Source: Phlyctochytrium arcticum (Eukaryota > Chytridiomycota > Chytridiomycetes > Chytridiales > Chytridiaceae). From it: a stretch of DNA of 64,000 nt. This document shows positions 47,375 to 60,244 of this stretch, one piece after another. The DNA lies in the NCBI GenBank assembly GCA_025602905.1, contig JAHLKI010000001.1:1178001-1242000 (forward strand). The letters are read 5' to 3'. Every line of letters starts with the position of its first letter. The stretch's first letter is position 1. The position numbers and the translations under genes are program-made. A model generated the notes under the pieces. That model did no database searches, was not told the origin of the DNA, and worked only from the letters and a program-made list of their open reading frames with translations.

Positions 47375-48992
47375 ATGGCCCTGAGGATCGGAGGATTGCG
47401 ATTTGGGGGGAGATCGCTTCTGCCGCTGCAACCTCAAGTCACTAGGTTTACTAGAGGTTTTCAAAACGGGCCTAGTCTACCAAAGGTAAGCCCCCGCTCG
47501 CTTTTCATGGTGCTGGGAAGCCAGCTGATCGAGTTGTCAAGGTAGAATGCTACCTATCTACTGTTGATGATCCTTGGATAAATCTTGCATTTGAAGATTG
47601 GTATTATGATGACAGCTGTTGAGGTGAAATAAAATTGATTGGCTCTCAAGGCTGTTCAAGAAAAAAACTACCGCCAAGTATATCTTGTATCTTTGGCGCA
47701 ATCGTCAGTGTGTGGTCATTGGTCGTAACCAGGTTTGACCTTTGCTATTTTCAGTCAACCCATCTAGATATGTTGGCAAAATTAACATGTTCATCGCGCA
47801 GAACCCATGGCGAGAATGCAACCTGGCGCTTATGGCGGATGACCAGGTCCCTTTGGTTCGACGAAGAAGTGGCGGAGGGGCAGTTTACCATGTTAGTTAG
47901 AGTGCTAGGCGATAGAACTAGTCTAAACTAGGATAGGACAGGATTTGGGCAACAGCAACTACACGGTTGTCATGCCTCGTGAGGAGTTTGAACGAAAAAC
48001 GAGTGCTCAGCTCGTTTGTCGAGCATTACACCAGCTAGACATTCCTGCATCCGTGAACGAGAGATATGATCTAGTGATAGCTGATCGGAAAATATCTGGT
48101 TCCGCCTACAAACTCGTCAATAATCGTGCTTACCATCATGGGACGATGTTGATTGATTCAGACCTTGCAGCTCTTGGACGCTACCTGAAGCCTTTACCGG
48201 TATGCAGTTTGTGGTTTCGATTCATGCTGTTCTAACGAACTGTGTTGGCATTGTAGAAAAATATTGTTGGAGGTGGAGTTGCCAGCGTACGATCCAAAGT
48301 TACGCGCTTGCGCGAACACTCATTCACTGTGGATCATACGTCCGTTTGTGAAGCCATTGCTGCTGAGTTTTACCGCAAACATGGTGTTCCATGGACTGAT
48401 GTAAGTGGGTATACAGGTGTCGTTATTTACTGGCTCTCTAATCCGCGCTACTCCCAGCCGATAGAACTTGCGGAGAAAGATCTCGATCGAGACCCGTACA
48501 TTAGCGCGAGTTATGAAGAACTGAAGGTAGTTCCCACGTAATCAAAAGCTGAACCAAATTAATTGTCCCTCTTCAGACTTGGGATTGGACCTATGCACAA
48601 ACCCCTGAGTTTGCTCACAGGCTTGAGAAAACATTCTCGTGGGGGTCCCTGGTAAGTAGGCAGTGAATGGATTTCACCCATTTTATTGAGCGAGATTTCT
48701 TTTATTCAGGATGTCTTGTTCAAGATTCATAGGGGAAAGATCATTCACTCTAACTTTGAAGTGACATCGGAGCGGCACACAGCAGTGGCGTCCCGGATTT
48801 CCGAGGCATTGATAGGTTCGTTGTATTCATGTACTCCCAAGACTACAATAGTCGCTGACCTCAACGCTCACAGGGAAGGAATACAGTAGCAAAGGATTGG
48901 ATGAGGCGTTTGAGAAAGTCGTGCACGACTTGAACTTGTATGACTGGCCTGATATAGCGGAGCTACAAAATTGGTTACGAACTTCTTTGTAA
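47375..48992 (+). CDS. Lipoate-protein ligase (LplA/LIPT family), mitochondrial
   Basis: Attaches or transfers lipoate to the E2 and H subunits of mitochondrial dehydrogenase complexes. Ten exons: 47375-47485, 47542-47600, 47651-47732, 47802-47891, 47942-48199, 48257-48400, 48458-48526, 48577-48651, 48710-48815 and 48874-48992; 370 aa. The N-terminal ~35 residues are Arg/Leu/Gln-rich without acids, as in a mitochondrial presequence. Core motifs: [51 protein letters not shown] with the catalytic-region lysine, and YHHGTML. The C-terminal accessory domain is present ([12 protein letters not shown]). It could be a ligase or an octanoyl/lipoyl transferase; sequence alone does not separate these. 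Confidence 0.93.
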
Positions 48993-49220
48993 AACTTCGC
49001 TGGTTTTCGCGTCAGTGATTTCCACAAAAAGTAATTTTTTGCCTAATCGCTTGCTCCACTCTCCATATGCGACAAGATGTATATTGCAACGATATAGTGT
49101 TGGGCAACTCGAACGTTGGTCCCATAAAATGTGAAAATGCAGATGAAGTGCTTGGCGTTCGTAGAGTCAGGATTGCAACAGTTGCGATTTACAAGAGTTG
49201 CAACAACGGACTAACTGTAC

Positions 49221-49932
49221 TTATTTCTTCAAGGCCTTGACGTCTTGCTCAACTTCCCAAACATGTGTTTTAAGCTCAAGATGTGAAATGTTGACGTCGT
49301 CCTGCAGGATAGGGTGAGATACAGAACGAAGACTTGCTGGACGTGCGACTCACGATTGTCTTTAGTAATTCAGTTCGTACACCCGATAACTCTGACTTGG
49401 TCACAGCTTTTCCGGCGAACGTTTTGAAATCCCGCTCTAATTGCTCAATCTTCTTGGTATACTCGCGCACCTTCAGAAGAGGGCATTAATAATCGTTTGG
49501 CGGTCTAGGGCAAGAGCAAGACAAAGTACCTTTTCCGTGGACTTTTGCAATGCTTCTACACTGATAAGCAGAGCGCTTGAAGACTGCTGATACTCATCCA
49601 GGAGATAAACGTACGCTGTACCTCCAGCCAAGGTCAAGCCAAGAAGAAGCCCGACAATCCTAACAAGCAAAAGATAGACCCAAGGTTTAGATCAGCACTT
49701 TTTGAGTAAAGCAAGATTCTCTCAGCTGTCGGTCTTACCCTCCACGGACAAACCCTCCTGCTGGGGGCGGTGGTGGTGGAGGTGCAACTAGCACAGGTTC
49801 CACAAATCCAGGCACTGGTGCGGCTACGGGTGCAGCATTTGTGACAACATTTCGCAAGGATGGACCCTGGGACCAGGTTTGTCGTTGTCGCAGCAGGTTG
49901 AGCGTTGATCGACGGAGTTGCTGGCAAGACAT
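49221..49932 (-). CDS. Conserved fungal mitochondrial inner-membrane coiled-coil protein
   Basis: Exons: 49932-49739, 49659-49530, 49470-49354 and 49301-49221, phases agreeing, 173 aa. The N-terminus (SCQQLRRSTLNLLRQRQ) is basic and amphipathic, as in a mitochondrial presequence, followed by a proline-rich stretch (APPPPPPPAGG). One membrane helix follows (IVGLLLGLTLAGGTAYVYLL), then a coiled coil (ALQKSTEKV, REYTKKIEQLERDFK) to the C-terminus (VEQDVKALKK). The helix-plus-DEYQ...LL...ALQ pattern resembles a short uncharacterised family found across fungi. I do not know a function. Confidence 0.7.
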
Positions 49933-50209
49933 GACCCTTTGTTGCACACGATTCTTTCAACGAAGGACTGTCCGTTTACTTTCGCAAAGCTCGGTGAACG
50001 ATCGAGTCCCGACGACAGAATTGAGAGTTAGGGTTAGAACCTCATTTGACTTGTTCCGGTTTAATTAATACTCCTCACGTCACAAAGTTCTGAACACTAA
50101 CACTTTGCAAAAATCTAGAGCATGTACATGCCTTGAGTACTCAAATAAGACATACCTAACGACCGCGGAAGGTTGCTGGCAATAGCATCAAGTTTGCGGG
50201 CAGGAAGTT

Positions 50210-53200
50210 ATGTACAGCGTGTTTCACACGCAGTCGATAATAGAAAATCTTCCTTTGAAGATCACCTGTTTGCAAACGCGAGGTATGCCCTGTCCTCGGC
50301 TCTCATCGGGTGTATCTCACAAATATGTTACATAGGCAGTGATGTTATAGTCGGAACAGAACACGGCTCGTTGCTACTCTACCATGTGGAAGAAGACCCT
50401 TCTTTCACCATAACTCTAGCAGAGTCAAAAACCAGTCTTGCTCGAAAACGAATTGACACTATCAGTATCCTTCCTGGCACAAATCTGATAGCGGTTCTTT
50501 CTGGTATTCATTTTGATTCACACGAGTCTCTTGTGCATCTTACTGACTCCCCGTCCCTCGCCCGGCATTGTTAGATGGACAAATTACGATACAGGACGGC
50601 GATAGTTTGGCGCTTCGTGAAACTATTGGGGAGCTAAAGGCAGTCTCTTTTTTGCATGCTCCAGAATCGGCCAACGTTTCTCCTGTGGTGCTAGCTACTG
50701 GAGCAGAGTCTCAGGACACGTCAGACGAGTCACATTCCGGAGATACTGGCATGTTTTGCGTTGCCGTCAAGAAGAGCGTACTTTTTTACCAATATCAGGA
50801 TACGCGTTGTCGAAAAATTCGGGTATGGTATTGCATGCGTGATGGCAGCACATTTCACTGACTGGGATGTGTGAAAGGAAGTGCACCTAGCAGACAGGCC
50901 GCGAGACATTAAATGGACGCAAGAACGGCTTTATGTTGCCTCCTCGCGGTCTATAATCTGGATTGATGTACCGACGGGATCTATTTTGGAAATGTACACA
51001 TTTCGTACATCAATCGTATCCGCGTTCGGCCAGATTGCGCCTTCGAAGAAGGGGGGTTTGTTGTTATCGAAATGGGGAAGCGAAGGAATTCTGGTGACAA
51101 GAGAAGGTACATGACCGACTATTGCTGCTTAATGCCTCTGTATCTAATATACTATCAGGAAGCACCATGGCGATGTCACATAACGGCGATGTTATTGAGG
51201 ATTTCCACATAAACTGGACGAGGACGCCTGAGACAGTTTGTTAGTCCCGCCAACCAATCGCTTTTGGAAAACTGCTAAGGGTAGTCAAATTAGTGGTCTG
51301 GGCTCCCTATGTCATTGGTCTTTTTCCATCATGTATTGAAGTCCGAAGAATGCGGTCAAGTAAGCTGGTCCAGGAAATATCCCTTTCCAACTGCCAGATT
51401 CTGGAAAGCGGACAATCTTTACACTTCGCAACTTCAAACAGCGTGGCTCGGCTTCTCGCCGTTGATTTTGAAGATCAGGTTATTAAGTTGTTTTTCGCTA
51501 TTTTTCGCCAGTGTGACTGACTTATGTTCCAGATTGAACAATTGATTACGAACAATCAGTACTCTGAAGCACAGATTCTGATTGAAGATCTTCAATTCTC
51601 GTCGCCTGAAGATAAAGTATGAGGATTCGAGTCGGTCGCTCACCGCACTTACTAAAAATGTCGCTTTTTGTAGGCTGCAAATGTGATACGGGTTCGAGGA
51701 ATGTACGCACATCACATCTTTACTACGGAACACAAATATCAAGAAGCTTTTCAAATCTTACGCGAGCTTCAAGCATCTCCTCTGGACATAGTAAATCTGT
51801 ATCCCGACCTAACTTCGAATGCGCACGACTTAGATATGGACGGACCATCTGCCGAAGTATCTCCATCACCTTATGGTGAGTAAGCTTGCTTGAACTTTCA
51901 GATCTTTGGTTTTCATTCATTCCGGGTCTTAGTATCAGATAAAGAAGCGCTTGTTATGTTGATGAATTATCTTGGGGAACAAAGATCGGTTCTTGGCCAT
52001 ATCCGACAGCAACAGGAGCTCGCAGGCCTGCATAAAACGAGAATGGCAGCATCTGATGATGCCAGCGCCGACGAGACCCGTTATCTTTCAGAAGTTGTGG
52101 ACACCACGCTTCTCAAAGTGTATTTGAGAATAAATGAACGGTTGGTTGGTCCCCTCCTCCGAACGAACAATTATTGCGATGTTTTGGAAAGCGAAGAGCT
52201 TCTCCTTCAACAGCAGGTTGTGATGCGAGTGATTTTCCTGAAATTAGCTACTCATACAACATCCACAGAAATACGATGAGGTTGTCGACCTGTATCGCGG
52301 GAAAAAGCTGCATCGAAAAGCACTTGATTTTCTTGTGAGGTTCGTGGAGGTCTGGCGGTATTTTTCGAACCTGTGCTAAAGATGGGAGTAGAAGGGCTGC
52401 GTCACCTGATTCTACCGCAGCAGAAACGTCAAAAATGGTCTCATACCTTCAAGCCTTGAGCTACGAGCAGGATCTGGACTTGATTTTTGAATATGCCACT
52501 TGGATACTCCAAAGGGACGTTGCGACTGGTCTTCAGGTTCGTGTTACATATGTAACTGAAATCCCTTCACAATTAATAAAATCTTGTAGATTTTCACCGA
52601 GCATTACGAAGAAGTAAGTGAAAACTTGATATCGTGTGACTAGCCTGCAAAGCTCATTGGACAAAAGGTATCCCCGAAAGCCCGTGTCCGCATCGTTGAT
52701 TACCTGGCGTCCATCTCGAATGACCTCGCAGTCAGATATTTGGAATACCTGGTCAATGAGCTGCATGACGACTCATCCCAGATTCATGACCAGCTGATCA
52801 TGTGTTATGTTTCGATTTTGAACAAAGACCTCAAAGACAAAAGCGGATATGCTGGTCCAATGCTTCCAAAGAGGGGAGGCGATGGTAATTTGCACATGCG
52901 TCTAAATTTGCGTCTCTAACTTGAATACTCAGTTTCCGAGAGTAATAAAAACTTCTGGTCCGTGCGCCGTAAAATCGCGAACTTCCTGGGAAAATCCACA
53001 GCTTACGATCCGGAAAAAATTTTGCTCTCCTTGCCGGACGATGGTAGGCGTACTCGCTTGCTCACTGCTGGAAATAGCTCACAATCCATTCACAGCCCTT
53101 TATGAGGAACGCGCAACGGTATTAAGTAGGCTATTCAGACATGAGGAGGCCATCGCAATCTATATCGACAAGGTTCACAACTTTCTGCAAGCTAACCGGT

Positions 53201-53819
53201 ATGATGTCCCACGCACCTCATAAATGATGAAGGTCACTCAAGGCGTTCTGCAGGTATTGCGAACAACATTATGATGCCAGCAATCCCCTATCGCGAGATA
53301 TATTCCTCATACTGCTGCGGCGATATCTTGAAATGCTTTCGAAAGGAGCATATAGCACGGAAGAGTTGCTTACCTTTCTTTCTTTGTACGGATCCAGTAT
53401 GGATGCGACTAAGGTATTTGCTTCTACACTTTTTGACCTCATTTCGGGATTGTAGGCTTAATTGGTAATCTGAACAGGTGCTTCCCATGTTGCCCGACTC
53501 TTTACCTCTAGCCGACTTGCTAGGCTACTTTCAACGATCTCTACATGACATGCATCGTACCCGCAACATGAACGAGGTGGTGAAAAATTTGCTACAAGCG
53601 AAGCTTTTACAGGTAAGACGATAAGACAATGTATTCGTGTACATCTTATTTACAAAAATGGTGTAGTTTCAAGAGCGGATATCCTTTTATTCCACCAGCA
53701 GGATCCGAATCGCAGACGACAGAATGTGTCCAATTTGCTTGAAGCGCATCGCGAATTCTGTTTTTACGTGCTTCCCAAATGGGGTTGTAACGCATTCATA
53801 CTGCGCTACTAGGCAGTGA
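50210..53819 (+). CDS. VPS39: VPS39/Vam6, HOPS complex subunit
   Basis: A HOPS subunit that tethers late endosomes/vacuoles, binds Rab7/Ypt7 and also takes part in mitochondria-vacuole contacts. The gene is split by many short introns. Exon 1 is 50210-50282 (MYSVFHTQSIIENLPLKITC); exon 2 starts 50336 with VIVGTEHGSLLLYHVEEDP, the citron-homology (CNH) domain start. Later blocks: FCVAVKKSVLFYQ; the clathrin-repeat region with MYAHHIFTTEHKYQEAFQIL and VVDTTLLKVYLRINERLVGP; PMLPDSLPLADLLGYFQRSL; and a zinc ribbon with CPICLKRIANSVFTCFPNG and a final Cys-containing HSYCATRQ before TGA at 53819. The conserved VVDTTLLK and terminal CXXC/C finger are diagnostic. Confidence 0.9.
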
Positions 53820-53895
53820 TACGCCTACGTCGTAGATATCAACTCCGGACAGGGCGCATTCGAGCGAGTTATGCCTAGATTCCAAGCTGGCGAGG

Positions 53896-56739
53896 CTAAT
53901 CTGTCGGAGGTTTGCCTAGGGCAACCAACAAAATGTTGTTCAGCTTCCCGGGCTCATCCTCTGGTTGCTTGCTACGCTTCCGCAAGTTGGGCGACAGTTT
54001 CAGACTAATTACTGCTCCCCGGTCATCTCCAACAAGCAAAATTGGTTGAAACGGATTAAATGCGATATGAGTCAGTTTCGCTTTTCGGACAACTTGCTGC
54101 TCGCATATTGGTTCATATTTGTTCTCCGCAAGATCGAATACAAATACCTAAGATTGTTATAGACCACATCACTTGTATCTAAAATCAAACACCTACCCGT
54201 CCATCCGCTGTGGCAGCTGCAAATACTGTTGATGAATATGGTGCCCATGCAACATCCCCAACAGAACTGTTGAGATCAAAGCTCATAATTGGCTTTTCCT
54301 GGTCATGGTCCCAAAGCTTCACTGTCCAATCAGCGCTAGCAGAGAGGAAGATGTTGTGGAGGAAATGGTTATAGCGAACGGTATACACCGCCATTTGATG
54401 ACCCTGGATGCAACGGTCAGATATAAGGTCGCGATTTTGTTATATTGGGCCCAGACCTCGAAAGCCAGTAGGTACTGATTATTGTATTCTTTCGAACATT
54501 TGAAAATCTTTCCCTCTTCAGTTCCCACAACGAAGAGATGGTCCAACTTCTTATGAAAATCAAAGCAGCTTCCACTTGCGAGACCGAACATATCGCTATC
54601 TCCCTGGTCTTTAATTGCCGCGGCAATACTGGAAGTAACCACGGAGGTCGTGTCAATATTGGAGGATGAGATATTAGATGATGCATTGGGGGTGAGATGG
54701 TGCGCGTCAGGTAGAGCTGGCATTTCCAGACGCAAGCGAATGACATCTGTGTACGCGAGTTCGGTTTTCAAAAGCGTCCATTGAGTAACGCGACCGTCGG
54801 TGGATATTGAGAAAAAGTTGGCATTTCCGTCCAAATCATCCTTTTGCCAGCATACCTATCAGAAAAAAAGGCTTTAATTGTTGGTCGTGGTGGGAATATG
54901 TGAATTTCTTTGTCTTGCCTGCCACACTGGATCGGTATGCTTGCCGCCCTTTGGTGGAGATTTGAAAATGGGGACATATGACTTCTCCTGGAAGCTATAT
55001 ACAGCAACTGATCCATCGTACAGACCTGCTGCCAACATGGATGGATGCTGTGTGATGGAGAAAAGATATAAATGGGTGTGTCATGCGCAGCAACCATCCC
55101 CAGAGACGTACCTGCGGATGCACATCCAAGCTCATCACACCGCTATCGACAACATACAGAAATTCTGGGTACGATGGGTTTTTCAATGTAAATCCGGCAA
55201 TCATTCCCAATCCCTGCTTGGAAAAATCGTATGATCCATAGCCCACGACAAAGAAATCTGCAAATCGGGAATTCCAAGAAAGAGCCGTGACCTGTTTTCG
55301 CTTCTCCTTCTCGCACACAAATCGCCATAAAGGTAGGAGAGTGCCAGCTAAAGTGCCTTACGGTAAATATTTGGGCGGACAGGGTGAACAAGACAGATAC
55401 TCACTTTTGCTTCCTGCCAACTCGTCTGATGCGTCTTCCCAGTATTTGTAGTCTTGAGCAATATCATCAAAGGTGTTTTGGTTGGCCATTCGCTCGATGA
55501 TGGTGAGGGCTTTCCGTAAGTCTGGGTTTTTGTAGTAAACATCTTCAGCGTGCGCCTCTGCTGGTAATGTATTTTGTTTTTCATCGTCTTTTTGTCCTTT
55601 TGTGCCACCCCCTGGTGCCTATGCAAACAGAAAATTTGAGTGCATGCCCAAACATTTTGCTCAGGGACCAATTCACCTTTGTTTTCGCTTTCTCCTTCTG
55701 CATCTGATCTTCCAAGTACGCGTCATAGATGGACCATTGGTTGACCGTATCAGAGAATGTTCTTTGTGGGGGAGGTTCCGTATTTGTTGAGCGCTCCTGG
55801 AACGATAAAGTTGCATAAATAAGGAAGTCCGATTACGCGCAAAAAGGTTGTAATGAGTTACCCTATAGGGGTTGTTGATGGTTTGACTGGCTCGCTCGCT
55901 GAAATTGAACTGATTCCGCAGAGGTCCTCGTGCTTTCTTATCAGTACTCTCATCTGCATCGGCTGTTCCTGGCGGCTTCTGGGCCTCGACAGGTGCGACA
56001 TCTGTTCCGATCTCTGCTTCAGTTGATGTCGCCGTCTCTCCGACTCTCGTTTCAGCTGCAAGGGCTGATTCATCTACATTCTTGTACGTCAGGTAGCTGA
56101 TGATGCGGGGATAAGTCTCAGGCTACAAATTTAGTGACAGTGTGTGCAACGGACCCATCGAATTCAAAATGAACCACATGATGATCAACATTGGGACTGG
56201 CCTTGAAGACTTTTTCTCGGTGATTGAAGCGGGCGATATTCTGCGGGGCGTGAGGGTTGTTGGCATTGAGGATACGCGTCAATTCTTCATTGAGTTCTGG
56301 TTCACTGAGACGAAGTTGGCCTGGCGGTTTAAGGAGAACCTTGGGCTTGCGCGCAAAGAATGTTAGGTTGAGCTTTCCAAGGACATAAAAAATGGACTTG
56401 TAGTACCGGCAGCCAGTCATCTGCTCCGTTTCCCACATCTCCGTCAGGTGCGTTCGAGCGTAACGAGTGGGTGGATACCGTTCGTCCTAGTGGCGTCTCG
56501 GGCGCCAGCTGAAAGTTTGCGATAACAATATGGTGAGATTCGGGATCTCTCTGTGAGCGAATTAAAAACGAACCTTTGCTCGTCGGATTGACTTCATTGT
56601 CTCGTATGCTTCTGCACTTTTGCCAACTGACGCTGCGCGCCGAAGCCGGTCGTCGGAGCGTATCTATTTTGCTTACGGAATCACGTACATTATTGAAGAC
56701 GGTTCGCATTTCCCATCTGACATTATTATGGAAATGCAT
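53896..56739 (-). CDS. Axonemal dynein intermediate chain 1 (DNAI1/IC78-like)
   Basis: A WD-repeat subunit of the outer dynein arm; it is needed for ciliary or flagellar beating and has no role in fungi without flagella. Multi-exon; the start is probably ATG 56739 and the stop TAG is at 53896-53898. Signatures: [20 protein letters not shown] and [10 protein letters not shown] in the N-terminal arm, KPQTRIEM-type acidic linkers, [89 protein letters not shown] and [15 protein letters not shown]. The C-terminus ends with [13 protein letters not shown]. The whole WD-repeat propeller can be followed, with no break seen. The stop is ~75 bp from that of VPS39. Confidence 0.92.
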
Positions 56740-57707
56740 TGTGGACACACTACTACATAGCTAGCTACAATGAGATTCATCGAGGGCTTACTGAAATTAA
56801 GTGTGCTAAATTTGGCGAAACCGAGAAAATTTACTTCCTGCTACATTGATCGACGACCATATGAACAAAGCTAGTTGGGACTATTAAAATTCACTGACCG
56901 AGGTATCCTGAAGTTGCGCCGGGAACAGAGGGAACAGATACGTGGGCACCTTCAATAGTCATTAGAAATCAGCAACCTTATGATGTAGGAGGCAGGGAGT
57001 TCCGCCCAATGTTGTTAATTGCCTGCAAAGATTCATGCGTTATTGCTTCTAAACTTCCCCAGTCGCCTTCTCATCCAACTTGGCAAAACGCTACACCAAT
57101 TTTTGTCCTTCAACACCGAGTACCGCCAATTAATCTGGCTCCAGAATACTGCGCAATTTTTTGCAACAAGCTTATTGCCATTTGGATGAAAGAAGACATG
57201 GAACAACAGCACTGCTTTCCATTACCATACTGCCTGTTACGAGACATGGCGAGTACGAACTAGGTCAGGAACTAGGTACTCATTCATTCTTCTAAACTAC
57301 TTTACCGATTTGAGTGATTCCGGAGTAGAAGATCTTCGTCCAAATCAGTTGTGGTTGGGTCTTGTGCACCGAGAAATTCCACGCGTCCTCTGGCGGGGCG
57401 AGAGACGACCCCGAGAGTCTGACCGATACAAAGTCGCCATCCTGGTAGCCATTGCCCGCGATCGATGTAGGATTCTGCCAATAGGAAATAAGAGCGCTGC
57501 GCACTCGCGTGTGCACTTGCTTATCTAATGATTCCAATCCTGTGTAACCCACCTCGTGCTTGCGGGCCGCGGTGGGACTTTCCCGAAAACACGCGTGACA
57601 ACACCTTTCTACACCGGCCACATCCTCCTGGAGACTTCAATCTTTCAGCAACGAATCATAAGAAGACACACCCTCCCGCAACTTTATACCAACTACCACA
57701 GTCAACC
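56740..57707. other. Intergenic, no gene seen
   Basis: Nearly 1 kb between the divergent dynein and SCP2 genes. Short open frames at 57009-57263 (+) and 57292-57621 (-) have no motif and no supporting splice pattern. The last ~120 bp are pyrimidine-rich, as expected for a 5' leader. Confidence 0.5.
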
Positions 57708-58223
57708 ATGTCTTCGGACGACCTCAAGTCGAAGCTCGCCGAGTTTCTCCCGCGCAAGGGCTCGCAAAAGCCGTTGAACGCCTCCATTCTTTTCCCAGAG
57801 CTGCAACGGGAATTGGAAGCTGACCCGGGAGTGGCCAAGAACCTACACGGCCTCTTCATTGTAACTGTACTGCAGAAGGGCGTCAAGCGTGAAGAGTGGT
57901 ATCTCTTCTTCAAAGGTGCCAACTCAAAACCGATTATTTCCCAAACTCGACCAACGCTACCTGCTGCTGGGTCTACGTCAAATACGCTCCCTGTCATTCT
58001 TGTGGAGGTGGAAGATGCAGACATTCTGAACTTTATCACGGGGGGACTTCCGGCACTCAAGGCGTATACGTCCCAGCGCGTTCGTGTCGTTGGAGACCTA
58101 CTACTTGCGCAGCAACTGGAGGAAGTATTCACAAAGGCTGGTGGTCCAGAAAAAACCATGAAATTCTTGGAGCGTGTCAAGGGTGAACAGAAGAAGGGCC
58201 ATGCGCGCCGCTCCAAGCTATAG
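57708..58223 (+). CDS. SCP2 sterol-carrier domain protein with peroxisomal C-terminal SKL
   Basis: A single-exon protein of 171 aa resembling a stand-alone SCP2 (sterol carrier protein 2) domain, which binds acyl chains and sterols. The C-terminus is RRSKL, a canonical PTS1, so import into peroxisomes is strongly expected. The body contains VQKGVKREEW-like strands (LQKGVKREEWYLFFKG), VILVEVEDADILNFITGG (the SCP2 D-x-D-(F/L)-x-x-(I/M) region), a lipid-tunnel helix GLPALKAYTSQRVRVVGDL and KTMKFLERVK. The start ATG 57708 (MSSDDLKSKL) is preceded by ACC and has a pyrimidine-rich leader. Upstream in-frame codons are out of character. Confidence 0.88.
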   Translation: MSSDDLKSKLAEFLPRKGSQKPLNASILFPELQRELEADPGVAKNLHGLFIVTVLQKGVKREEWYLFFKGANSKPIISQTRPTLPAAGSTSNTLPVILVEVEDADILNFITGGLPALKAYTSQRVRVVGDLLLAQQLEEVFTKAGGPEKTMKFLERVKGEQKKGHARRSKL

Positions 58224-58497
58224 AGCCTGTTAGCCAGAGACTAGTTCTGTACTTTGAAACCGGCAGTAGGAGAGAACTTGTACTTTACGCTCGCTATGTA
58301 GCTATTATGGAGTTTAAGAAAAGGCATTCAGTTTGATATTATGTTAGCTTGATCGTCAGAAATTAATGGTAGCTGAGTTTCGCCTTTGGATTTTCAAAGC
58401 TTGTTCTTTATTTGGTGGGAGAGCGCTCGTTGCAAAAAGTTTGCGCATGCATCAACTAAATTGGCGTTAGTATTGGAGGAAGAATATCGGACACATT
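58224..58497. other. Short convergent intergenic region
   Basis: Between the stops of SCP2 and the hydrolase. No coding signal is seen. Confidence 0.4.
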
Positions 58498-59776
58498 TCA
58501 CCAACCGAATCCCTGAACATTTTCCAACGGCACCATCTGAGCGAATTATGGTTATTTGATGTCACAAGTTGCTTCGATGGTTACTTACATGTCCAGCTTT
58601 ATCTATCCATTCATGACGAGCTCCCGGAACGCGACCCGCGAGATGAACGTCCTTAATTCTAAATGATCGCGGGAGCTTAATGGGCGAAAATGATAAAATG
58701 AACAGATCCACACTTACACTGATTCCCCGGTTGGGGCAGGGTATACTTCATGCGCGAAATCGGACCGTCGACCCGTGAGGAACAGCACAGGCGTTTTCAG
58801 TTGTGGTAAGCGATCGTAAACAAAGACTGTTGACAACGAGCCCAGAAACACGGACTGTAGGACATTGAGAACCTTGGATTATAGGAAATCTCAAATATTC
58901 TCACCGCTTCATTGTTGTTTGTGCATTTCAGGCTCAATTTTCCGTCGGTTGTTTCAACAAACCCCTTGTCCTGGAGAAGTCGGGAGTTTGTCTCATAGCA
59001 CGGTCGATTTCGTGGATCTATGTGATGAACTCACCATGTATATTTGCAGGATCTCTTGGTCCCATGGCTTGTAGAACGCCTTTGATCTTAGATTGCTCTC
59101 CATGTCTTGTCTGGATTCAAGATATTAATGAGGTAGGCCCGAATAAAATAAACAAATGACTTCACCTAGATTCAAAAACTGCTTTACGTCGCATTGCACC
59201 CTGGGTCCAGGGATTGTTATTCTCATCCGGCAGAACCTCCTCTCCCGTAGCCGGGTCGATAAAGAATGTTTTTGGGAAAATCATGGGCTCCGCTGCTATG
59301 ATGGCGGAGAACGTATGAGGCTGGATGATTTCGGCCCCCAGCAACTGTGTCGCGCCGAACGAGTGGCCAATAGCAACAAACTGAAATCCTCCAGCACGCT
59401 TTGATTCCTGCGTTTTCGCAAACTTGACAACCTCGAGAGCGTCTCTGGCACTGTCCATCCAGTCGTAATGATGAAGCTTGTTGAGATTCTCATTTCCACG
59501 GTTCAACAAAGCAGAGTCGCCATGATTGCGGGCATCCCACGCATACACCGAACGAACGCGAGCTGCTAGTGCAGGGTGTGAAGAAAAGAGACGAGCAAGG
59601 ATGGGTTCCCAAATCTCTTTGCAGACAGAGTTTGCATGCGCGCAAATCAAAACAAGGTTGGGTTCTGTCGTTGGCGAATGAGTGACTGGAGGCGAATATA
59701 TGTTCAACGCAATCTGAAGCGCAGGATCTGAAGCCTTGATAATATGCGAGGTACGCTGTAAGTCCTTTCCCATCAT
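58498..59776 (-). CDS. Alpha/beta hydrolase, Lpx1-like
   Basis: A serine hydrolase of the alpha/beta fold, resembling fungal lipases/epoxide-hydrolase-like proteins such as yeast peroxisomal Lpx1. Six exons: 59776-59166, 59110-59035, 58970-58905, 58854-58720, 58651-58589 and 58536-58498; 329 aa with every phase consistent. Motifs: LICAHANSVCKEIWEP (oxyanion region), WDARNHGDS, nucleophile elbow VAIGHSFGAT, acid in LFLTGRRSDF and catalytic His in IDKAGHMVPLE. The C-terminus (GFGW) lacks a PTS1, so peroxisomal location is not supported by this gene itself, although its convergent neighbour ends in SKL. Confidence 0.85.
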
Positions 59777-60244
59777 TTTCCTTGCGCGATCTATCCAGAT
59801 TTCAAGAGTGTAAAATCGGGTGAATTGGCACGAGGAGGCGAGGAAGTTCGGCCTTTTGAAACTCCGGCGTAAATGGACTGTTCAGCCACATGTGTCATCA
59901 CCCAGCGAGCAGACTCCGACGACGGCCACGCACGGCGACGAGTCTTTGGCGACCCACTGGGAAGAGACCTGCGAATGCGCAATTGTTCTGGATCGAAATT
60001 GGGCGTAGGGCATCATAGTAGACGGTGATGAACGCGGTGAAACCGGCGGTGATCGTATTCTATACAATAAAGTTAAGGCATTTTTCAGGGTCGTACGTTG
60101 TGGCTGAAAATCCGATATTTTTAGTGGGGAGTGGACCTCATTCATACATGAGACGCAGGGTTGAAGAATTTTAACGCTTAGTCTACAGATTCAAGTTCAA
60201 ATCTCTGCTTGTGTCGTTTCTAAAAAGTTTACGATTACTCGAGC
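59777..60244. other. Intergenic, no gene seen
   Basis: A divergent upstream region of the hydrolase and the 522-residue protein. No exon is supported. Confidence 0.45.

Noticed and set aside
50020..50040. TTAGGG-like GAGTTAGGGTTAGAA near VPS39
   Set aside because: Fewer than two units, inside a gene-dense region; no telomeric or interstitial repeat array.
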